10,171 bases of DNA from Pseudomonadota bacterium (GTDB lineage: Bacteria; Pseudomonadota; Alphaproteobacteria; Micavibrionales; Micavibrionaceae). Positions 5,446-10,171 of this stretch are shown piece after piece; within the stretch, counting starts at the first letter, position 1; each line of letters begins with the position of its first letter. The DNA is taken from assembly GCA_016198545.1 (NCBI GenBank), contig JACQIJ010000104.1, positions 1 through 10,171 on the forward strand, in the 5' to 3' direction. The notes under the pieces were generated by a model. It worked only from the letters and a program-made list of their open reading frames with translations, searched no databases and was not told the DNA's origin. The position numbers and the translations under genes are program-made.

Positions 5446-6770
5446 TGCCGCGCCGCCGAACCCATGCGCCCTTGCGCGTGTTGCTGAATAACCGTCCCGT
5501 GGGCGTGCTTACGAAGGCGGCGACCGGCGCGATCGACTTCCGCTATGAGCCGGGCTGGCTGGCATGGGAGCACGCGCTTCCGGTTTCGCTGTCGCTTCCC
5601 TTGCGGGAGGATGCATACAGGGGGGCGGCGGTAGCGGCGGTCTTTGATAATCTGCTTCCGGATTCCGATGCCCTGCGTCGCCGCGTTGCCGAACGGGTCG
5701 GGGCGGGCGGTACGGACTTCTATAGTCTGCTCGCGGCTATCGGGCGGGATTGCGTGGGGGCTCTGCAATTCATCGGAATCGGCGATGAGCATGGGGGCGA
5801 TAGCGCGGCAATCAAGGGGGAGGCTGTCGGCGAGGCGGCGATTGAAAGATTGCTGCAGGGCCTGTCGCAGGCGCCGCTGGGCTTAAGCCGTGATGATGAT
5901 TTTCGGATTTCGGTCGCCGGCGCACAGGAAAAGACGGCACTGCTGCGGTATAAGGGCAAGTGGTGGAAGCCTGCGGGCACGACGCCGACGACTCATATTC
6001 TGAAGAAACAGATTGGGCAGCTGCCCAACGGTCTGGACCTCTCGAACAGCGTCGAAAACGAGTATTACTGCCTGAAGCTGGCCGGCGCCTTCGGATTGAC
6101 GGTCAACAAGGCAGAGATTCACGATTTCAACGAAACGAGAGCGTTGGTGATCGAGCGGTTTGACCGGCGATGGACGGCGGATAAGCGGCTTCTGCGCCTG
6201 CCGCAGGAGGATTGCTGCCAGGCGCTCTCCGTTGCGCCGACGCAAAAGTATCAAAGCGAGGGCGGGCCGGGGCTGGTGAAGATTCTTGATTTGCTAAAGG
6301 CGAGCGATAGTCCGGCCGCTGACCGCGAAACGGTCCTGAAAGCGCAGATCTTCTTCTGGCTGATTGGCGCTACGGACGGGCATGCCAAGAATTTCAGCAT
6401 CTTTCTGGGGCCGGGGGGCAGCTTTCATCTGACGCCGCTATATGACGTGCTGACCGCGCAACCAAGTCTTGATGCCGGGGAGATTCAGCGCAAGCAGATG
6501 AAGCTTTCCATGTCGGTCGGCACGAACCGGCATTACCGCATCGGCGAAATCAGGGGCCGCCACTTTGTGCAGACGGGCATAGCGGCAGGAATGCCGAAAT
6601 CCTCTGTCCTTGCGGCGATTGAGGAGATGGCGGATATGGCGCATGAAGCCCTCAAAAAAGTGGAATCGGCCTTGCCGAAAGTTTTTCCGGGAACTCTGCA
6701 TGCTTCGGTGAGCAGGGGCGTGAGGGATCGCGTTGATCTGCTCGCGGTCGTAGCGGGGCAGAAGGAATAA
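5445..6770 (+). CDS. hipA: HipA-like serine/threonine kinase toxin
   Basis: Encodes 441 residues, matching the 440 of E. coli HipA. N-terminal subdomain at about 11-110 (LLNNRPVGVL, DNLLPDSDALRRRVA). The autophosphorylation/P-loop-like segment ISVAGAQEKTALL (155-167) has Ser156 at the place of E. coli Ser150. Then HILKK (184-188), VIERFDR (235-241), QEDCCQALSVAPTQKYQ (254-270), and the catalytic core IGATDGHAKNFS (307-318), with Asp311 as base and Asn316, followed by YDV with the metal Asp334. All key residues are present, so it is probably active. Known HipA enzymes phosphorylate glutamyl-tRNA synthetase (relatives use other tRNA synthetases), stopping translation and giving persistence. It is the largest intact gene in an otherwise decayed region. 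Confidence 0.93.
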   Translation: MPRRRTHAPLRVLLNNRPVGVLTKAATGAIDFRYEPGWLAWEHALPVSLSLPLREDAYRGAAVAAVFDNLLPDSDALRRRVAERVGAGGTDFYSLLAAIGRDCVGALQFIGIGDEHGGDSAAIKGEAVGEAAIERLLQGLSQAPLGLSRDDDFRISVAGAQEKTALLRYKGKWWKPAGTTPTTHILKKQIGQLPNGLDLSNSVENEYYCLKLAGAFGLTVNKAEIHDFNETRALVIERFDRRWTADKRLLRLPQEDCCQALSVAPTQKYQSEGGPGLVKILDLLKASDSPAADRETVLKAQIFFWLIGATDGHAKNFSIFLGPGGSFHLTPLYDVLTAQPSLDAGEIQRKQMKLSMSVGTNRHYRIGEIRGRHFVQTGIAAGMPKSSVLAAIEEMADMAHEALKKVESALPKVFPGTLHASVSRGVRDRVDLLAVVAGQKE

Positions 6771-6892
6771 ACGGGGGAAGCTTCCAAGGAGAGCGGTGGG
6801 ATATGGGGACATATAACTATAAATATGGTCGTTAATGGCAGGACTTCTTATCGATTCAGGACTCACTCAGCAAGGCATGCGGGAGATAATTA
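6771..6892. other. Spacer between the convergent ends of hipA and the unknown minus-strand gene
   Basis: The stretch holds a GGAAGCTTCC palindrome near 6778 and an AT-rich patch near 6805-6830. No clear terminator is visible for either strand. Confidence 0.4.
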
Positions 6893-7489
6893 TCAAAGAA
6901 GAGGCCCTTTCAATGGTGGCGGTGGCGGTAGAGAGGACGGTTCCAATTTTGCCAGCATTGGGGCCAGGTCGTCGAGAGCCTTCAATGGTGAATTGCCATG
7001 GGCGATATAGGATCGATTGATCGCATTGACGACATTTTTCCCGATAACGTCATACCATCCGTCTTTTCTGTGGGCCGCCAGACACGCCACGGCCTTGTCA
7101 AAATCGGCAGCTCTGATACGCATCGCAAGATCGTAGGCTGACTCCGGAACAGATAAGATTTTCTCAGGCAAGTCCCGCGGGCGTCCACCGGAAGGTTCCG
7201 TCGCCGGCTGCCGCAAGACGGTATTTTTGATTGCGGCGCAGAATCGTTCGAAAAGACCGGGCGTCTCCTGAGGGTGGGGAGCGCGGCGAATTTTGACTGT
7301 ACCGGGATCTTCCATGGTAAAGCCATCGCCGTGCACTGTGCTCCGGGTTTTACGATCCTTGCGTTCTTTCTCCCGTTCAACCTCCCGGGCCCGGTCAACG
7401 GCAGCTTTCTGTTTTAAATCCTTATATTGCGTATAGGCGATCGCGCAGTCCTTCAGAGCCACCCGTAACTTATCTGGTGACTTGTACAA
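6893..7489 (-). CDS. Unrecognised protein, probably 5'-truncated
   Basis: The frame gives up to 198 residues from a TTG at 7489. The first in-frame ATG is at 7315 (140 residues), without a ribosome site. The frame stays open upstream into the RTX remnant, so the true start was probably lost at a junction near 7490-7510. Visible: an N-terminal charged helix (QYKDLKQKAA, then a Glu/Lys/Arg-rich run at about 34-48, probably coiled coil); a second helical part, FERFCAAIKNTVLR; PESAYDLAMRIRAADFDKAV and VNAINRSYIAHG; and a Pro-rich tail with five consecutive prolines. No signal peptide, membrane segment or catalytic motif is recognised. The charged N-terminus could be the tail of a larger mobilisation- or plasmid-type protein, but this is a guess. 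Confidence 0.5.
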   Translation of the reverse strand: MYKSPDKLRVALKDCAIAYTQYKDLKQKAAVDRAREVEREKERKDRKTRSTVHGDGFTMEDPGTVKIRRAPHPQETPGLFERFCAAIKNTVLRQPATEPSGGRPRDLPEKILSVPESAYDLAMRIRAADFDKAVACLAAHRKDGWYDVIGKNVVNAINRSYIAHGNSPLKALDDLAPMLAKLEPSSLPPPPPLKGPLL

Positions 7490-7512
7490 GGTTGCAGCGT
7501 CGTCATCGGTGG

Positions 7513-7815
7513 CGGGACGGAGATACGTTCGTGTTCGAGGCGGCTTCCGCCTTTGGCGCCGTCGATGTCATGAAGGATTTCAGCACGGGGCAGGGTGATA
7601 TCATCGATATTGCCGACGTGCTCACCGGCTATGATCTCGGCATCGACGCGATTACGGACTGGGTACAGATCACCGACAACGGCACGGACACCACGCTGAA
7701 GATCGACCAGGATGGCGGAGCCAATAACTTCGTCACCGTGGCCACGCTGCTGGGCGTCACCGGTCTGACCGACGAAACCGCGCTGGAGACGGCGGGCATT
7801 CTCGTCACGGTCTGA
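7513..7815 (+). pseudogene. C-terminal tail of an RTX/type I secretion target protein (VCA0849-type)
   Basis: About 100 residues resembling the C-terminal secretion domain of large RTX adhesins: DGDTFVFEAASAFGAVDVM, KDFSTGQGDIIDIADVL, then VQITDNGTDTTLKIDQDG and a hydrophobic end with ILVTV before the stop. Whole proteins of this class are often thousands of residues long and are exported by an ABC/MFP/TolC system reading this tail. Here the Ca-binding repeats and everything before them are missing. Upstream, the other frame reads VVIGGG just before the match, so one missing G near 7510-7515 may separate a last glycine-rich repeat from the tail. There is no start codon or ribosome site fit for it. 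Clearly a remnant, joined head-to-head with the minus-strand unknown gene. Confidence 0.8.
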
Positions 7816-7847
7816 TTACGCCTACAGACGCTTATCCTCGCTCTTAA

Positions 7848-8183
7848 GCCGAACTCACCCCGGTTACTATCTGTGATGAGGGTACGAAGGCACGACTACA
7901 AAACTTGTACTCGTGCCCATTCCTTTGGATCGACCAGATCATGGACTCGATAGGGGACACCGATCCGTTTCGGAGCGGAAACTCTGCGCTGAAGACACTG
8001 GCGGATAATGCTCGCAGCGACTGCATCATCCGCGGCGGAGTAGGTGAGCATGCGCGCAATATACACACCTCTCTTTCCAATTATCCTATCGTCCTCACCA
8101 GAGATATTAACCAGGCGCGTGACTGGCTGAGATCTAAAGCGCGCGGCACAGAGCGTCTGGGCCTTGTAGCCTCTTCAGGCTAA
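7848..8183 (+). pseudogene. Fragment resembling the C-terminal part of a DUF2075 (Schlafen-like) helicase
   Basis: An open frame of 111 codons with good protein character but no start codon near its 5' end. Key part: YPIVLTRDINQARDWL, then SKARGTERLGLVASSG, which matches my recollection of the conserved ARGTERxGLVASSGA segment of DUF2075 DNA/RNA helicase-domain proteins. In those proteins the chain would continue with Arg-Leu and further motifs. Here TAA follows Gly directly, at a sequence shared with the recombinase scrap. Before it, LYSCPFLWIDQIMDSIGDTD and NARSDCIIRGG probably belong to the same protein. Walker A and B motifs are absent, so it is a dead fragment. DUF2075 genes are common in defence islands and mobile elements. 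Family naming rests on pattern memory, without a database search. Confidence 0.55.
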
Positions 8184-8393
8184 CACTAAACGTCCTTCTC
8201 TCTTTCGCTCAGTTTGAACGTGAGGTGATCGGAGAGCGTATTCGGGACAAAGTTGCAGCCAGCAAGAAAAAGGGCATGTGGATGGCGGGATCAGCATTTC
8301 GCTGGCAAGCCTCTTCAGGTTATTGCTACGGAAAATAGCTGTTCCCGTGCCCAGGTTTACAAACTCATCCAGCAAAGCCTCGAAATCGCCTGA
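8177..8393 (+). pseudogene. Remnant of a large serine recombinase
   Basis: From 8177 one frame reads RLTLNVLLSFAQFEREVIGE, followed by RIRDKVAASKKKGMWM. This is the end of the resolvase catalytic domain, with the long helix that precedes the GG-x-PLGY recombinase domain in large serine recombinases of proteobacterial mobile elements. The catalytic serine part and the recombinase and zinc-ribbon domains are missing. After about 8284 another frame takes over and ends SCSRAQVYKLIQQSLEIA then stop (8391-8393), looking like a C-terminal helix-turn-helix. It may be the distant 3' end of the same gene after a deletion, or something else. An 11-nt direct repeat, GCCTCTTCAGG (8169-8179 and 8309-8319), flanks the clear recombinase part. 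Confidence 0.8.
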
Positions 8394-8583
8394 TCCGTCT
8401 CTAGCAGAACCCCAATCCTTTGAATCTAGTGACACTCTGTACCCCCTCTCCGGAGAAAGCGGGGCCTAAATGGTCTTAAGGCAAGGCGTCTCTGAGTGTC
8501 AGCAAAACCGACCCTCGCAAAAGCCCGCAGTTCGCGTGCTTTTAAAGGGGTGTATCTGGAATGTCAGGAAACCATGAGAATAT
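8394..8583. other. Noncoding stretch between recombinase remnant and repeat copy B
   Basis: No coding signal on either strand. It contains a TCTCCGGAGA palindrome (8447-8456) inside a CCCC/GGGG pair. Possibly the decayed 3' tail of the recombinase element. Confidence 0.4.
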
Positions 8584-8775
8584 TGGTGGTGGTTGCAGTT
8601 TCGTAGCAACCCGTCTCGGTATAATTCCCTGTTTGCAGGGAAAAATACAGAGAATTTTGCCCGTTTTCCACCCTGTCATACGACCAATTTCTTAGAAAAT
8701 GCCCTGTTTTATGGGGTTTTGCATGATTGGGCAGAATTACAATCATAAAATAACAGGGAATTATCAGGGATTCTG
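8584..8775 (+). repeat. Structured direct-repeat element, copy B
   Basis: Same orientation as copy A. 75 identical bases at the left end (8584-8658) and 24 identical bases near the right end (8747-8770); the middle is diverged. Keeps the GGTTGC/GCAACC hairpin (8591-8596 with 8606-8611) and the 13-nt inverted arms ATAATTCCCTGTT (8621-8633) and AACAGGGAATTAT (8752-8764). The inner stem is shorter (TGCCC/GGGCA, 8700-8704 with 8729-8733). It lies about 190 nt beyond the serine recombinase remnant and directly before the parDE operator. Confidence 0.85.
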
Positions 8776-8810
8776 CGATTGTTGCGCCCCGGACCAGCCC
8801 GAGGTTATCG

Positions 8811-8848
8811 GTAGCAATTAGTAGCAATTTATGCTACTATTGTAATAT
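8811..8848 (+). promoter_or_regulatory. parDE operator and likely promoter
   Basis: GTAGCAATT occurs twice in tandem (8811-8819, 8821-8829). The second copy forms the dyad TAGTAGCA-ATTTA-TGCTACTA (8819-8839). A TAATAT at 8843-8848 is a likely -10, so a ParD dimer bound here would block the promoter, as is usual for ribbon-helix-helix antitoxins. Confidence 0.65.
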
Positions 8849-8868
8849 AAGCCAGTAAGGAGATTCCC

Positions 8869-9141
8869 ATGTCAAACGTCGAAAAAGTCAGTATTGCCCT
8901 GACCCCGGAAATGGCAGATGTCGTACGACAGGCTGTTGAAAGCGGAGAATATGCCAGCAACAGCGAGGTTGTACGCGAAGCCCTTCGCGAATGGAAGCTC
9001 AAAAGAACCCTGTTGCAGAGCGACATCGACGAGTTGCGGCGCCTGTGGGCCGAAGGCCTTGAAAGCGGGCACGGAGCCCTGCAATCTGTTGCAGCGGTCA
9101 AACAGGAAGCGCGCAGACGTTTGGGCAAGAACAAGAAGTAA
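8869..9141 (+). CDS. parD: ParD-family antitoxin (ribbon-helix-helix)
   Basis: Encodes 90 residues. The N-terminal ribbon-helix-helix at about 6-43 reads KVSIALTPEMADVVRQAVES, then ASNSEVVREALREW, the standard ParD/CopG DNA-binding pattern. The C-terminal half (44-90) is a charged helix with EARRRLGK, expected to wrap the ParE toxin. AAGGAG at 8857-8862, 6 nt before the ATG, fixes the start. The dyad at 8819-8839 is its probable operator. The parE start is 9 nt downstream, so they form one operon. It appears complete. Confidence 0.92.
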   Translation: MSNVEKVSIALTPEMADVVRQAVESGEYASNSEVVREALREWKLKRTLLQSDIDELRRLWAEGLESGHGALQSVAAVKQEARRRLGKNKK

Positions 9142-9150
9142 AATCAAACA

Positions 9151-9438
9151 ATGGCTTCTATTATTCTGACAGCAAAGGCAGAGGAAGATCTGCTCGATAT
9201 CTGGCTTTATATCGCGGCAGACAATCCCGATGCGGCAGACCGCGTTCTTGATGATATCGACTCGAAATTCAGGCTGCTGTCGGATAATCCGGAGATCGGC
9301 CCCGCCCGTCCGGATATCGCCCCGGAATTTCGCTACTTTCCGGTGGGCAGTTACCTGATCCTGTACCGTCTGCTCAAAGGCAACGTGGAGATCGTTCGCG
9401 TCGTCCATGGCATGCGCAATCTCCTGACGCTATCGTAA
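9151..9438 (+). CDS. parE: ParE-family toxin (RelE/ParE superfamily)
   Basis: Encodes 95 residues, full length for ParE. Seen: LTAKAEEDLLDIWLYIAADN (6-25), the two-helix hairpin start typical of the family; LLSDNPEIGPARPDI (42-56); FRYFPVGSYLILYRL; and the C-terminal strand VEIVRVVHGMRNL with the conserved RVVHGMR ending. Known ParE toxins inhibit DNA gyrase; RelE relatives cut mRNA instead, and this sequence lies on the ParE side. It begins 9 nt after parD with only a weak ribosome site, which fits lower toxin than antitoxin synthesis. No broken residues seen, so probably active. Confidence 0.9.
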   Translation: MASIILTAKAEEDLLDIWLYIAADNPDAADRVLDDIDSKFRLLSDNPEIGPARPDIAPEFRYFPVGSYLILYRLLKGNVEIVRVVHGMRNLLTLS

Positions 9439-9461
9439 TATCCAGACCACAAGCCTTCTGC

Positions 9462-9823
9462 TTATGCTGCCTTTAGCAGTTTCTGTTCAGCATAGGCTTT
9501 GACAGCCTGATAATCTATCTTTCCTGTTCCCAGAATTGGCATTTTTGACGTATGCAGAATCGTGGCGGGAACGGCCAGGCCTGTGATGCCGTTTTCTGAG
9601 GCATGGGCCGACAGGGCATCGCGGCTAGCGCCCTCCTGCGTTGTCACCATTACAAGCTGCTCACCCTTGCGCGGATCAGGGAGCGCGATGACGGCATGTT
9701 GCATGCCGGGCCATACGGCATCGGCCATGCTCTCCACCTGTGCCAGCGACACCATTTCCCCGGCTATCTTGGCAAAGCGTTTGGCCCGGCCCAGAATACG
9801 GACAAAGGCGCGCTTCCCTGCAT
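9462..9823 (-). pseudogene. aas: C-terminal fragment of Aas-like acyl-ACP synthetase/acyltransferase
   Basis: About 115 residues matching the end of the AMP-binding half of Aas (2-acylglycerophosphoethanolamine acyltransferase/acyl-ACP synthetase): FVRILGRAKRFAKIAGEMVS, with the hinge and A8-type motif, then HAVIALPDPRKGEQLVMVTT and ILGTGKIDYQAVKAYAE, which carries the late catalytic Lys region. The family protein is over 700 residues with acyltransferase and adenylation domains, all missing here. Homology seems to start abruptly near 9815; upstream the frame is unrelated sequence. The ATG at 9823 or the one at 9755 could start translation but nothing supports it. Treated as the remnant of a membrane-phospholipid repair gene. 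It converges on parE with a gap of only 23 nt. Confidence 0.8.
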
Positions 9824-9893
9824 GGATATAATCAGTTTAGAGGACTATCTGGAAGCGCTGAAGGAATATGATATTAGTTGGAGAGTCGGTTAA
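9822..9893 (+). other. Short open frame of 23 residues before the NERD gene
   Basis: Reads MDIISLEDYLEALKEYDISW and ends RVG then TAA, 5 nt before the next ATG. Acidic and helical in character. It begins exactly where the aas homology on the other strand ends, so it may be the tail of a gene whose front was lost at this junction, or a leader peptide. There is no ribosome site. Confidence 0.35.
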
Positions 9894-9898
9894 ATAAG

Positions 9899-10171
9899 AT
9901 GGAAGACTTATTTTTATTGCCATTACTATTCTTACCCTTATTGGTGCCGCTCATTGTTCTGGTCTATCAAAGCAGGAAATACAAGAAGACAACGTACTAT
10001 CAAATAACAAAAAATCCGTACTCGTCTATTAAACGCGACAAGGGAAAGTGCGGTGAATATTTGATTTATAGACGTTTGCAGCGCTTTGAGAGAAGCGGCG
10101 GAAAATTCTTGTTTAATGTTTATGTTCCGAAAACGAATAGCGAAACGTCGGAAATTGATGTGCTTCTGATA
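9899..10171 (+). CDS. Membrane-anchored NERD-domain protein, C-terminus cut by window edge
   Basis: 91 N-terminal residues visible. A strongly hydrophobic segment, FLLPLLFLPLLVPLIVLVY (about 5-23), is one membrane helix followed by basic residues (SRKYKK), which predicts a cytoplasmic C-terminus. Then comes the start of a NERD (nuclease-related) domain: KGKCGEYLIYRRLQRFE (about 49-65) with the conserved G-x-GE motif, a VPKTNSE stretch and SEIDVLLI at the edge, where the catalytic Asp of the restriction-like fold is expected (E-x-D). The base composition is AT-richer than the left part of the window, which fits recent transfer. Its ribosome site is poor. Function is unknown; NERD proteins are found on plasmids and in defence-rich islands. 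Confidence 0.78.
   Translation, partial: MEDLFLLPLLFLPLLVPLIVLVYQSRKYKKTTYYQITKNPYSSIKRDKGKCGEYLIYRRLQRFERSGGKFLFNVYVPKTNSETSEIDVLLI

Noticed and set aside
8175..8435. 86-residue minus-strand frame over the recombinase scrap
   Set aside because: The plus strand holds a clear serine recombinase motif here; the minus frame has no recognised pattern, though part of it looks protein-like.
9603..9893. 96-residue plus-strand frame across the aas remnant
   Set aside because: Mostly antisense to the Aas match; only the last 23 residues, past the junction, look protein-like and are listed separately.

Overview
The window looks like the chromosome of a Proteobacterium, most likely an alphaproteobacterium. 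The hints are the plasmid-type ParB remnant, the VCA0849-type type I secretion tail, the Aas-like acyltransferase tail and moderately high GC in the core genes. This placement is inference and the species cannot be named.

Left part (1-3406), intact and ordinary. A moeB/thiF-type E1-like adenylyltransferase on the minus strand runs off the left edge. Next is a divergent stress unit: an HxlR-family regulator (minus) faces three plus-strand genes for a pirin-family protein, a YcaC-like cysteine hydrolase and an NAD(P)H-dependent FMN reductase. The regulator keeps the N-terminal Cys-Pro that is the redox switch in HxlR proteins such as YodB, and an AATATC/GATATT palindrome lies in the shared promoter gap. 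Strong hairpin-plus-T-run terminators separate the three plus-strand genes, yet the gaps after them are only 23-30 nt, which suggests one promoter with partial termination.

Middle part (3520-8775), a mosaic of gene debris between two directly repeated, structured elements of about 190 bp (3520-3712 and 8584-8775). Inside are, on the minus strand, a frameshifted exported-protein gene, the first 88 residues of a dGTPase, and a ParB gene with an internal out-of-frame deletion. A cloverleaf-like set of nested inverted repeats lies upstream of parB. An apparently intact hipBA toxin-antitoxin operon with an array of palindromic operators follows. To its right are an unrecognised minus-strand gene that is probably cut at its 5' end, the C-terminal tail of an RTX/type I secretion protein, a fragment resembling the C-terminus of a DUF2075 helicase, and a scrap of a large serine recombinase.

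Right part (8776-10171). An intact parDE-type toxin-antitoxin pair with its own palindromic operator abuts the second repeat. It is followed by the C-terminal fragment of an Aas-like acyl-ACP synthetase/acyltransferase (minus), and then the start of a membrane-anchored NERD-domain protein that runs off the right edge.

Overall: a stable stress-response locus next to a recombination hot spot in which the only clearly intact genes are two toxin-antitoxin modules, with fragments of plasmid and phage-defence-like genes around them. No CRISPR array, rRNA or tRNA was seen.
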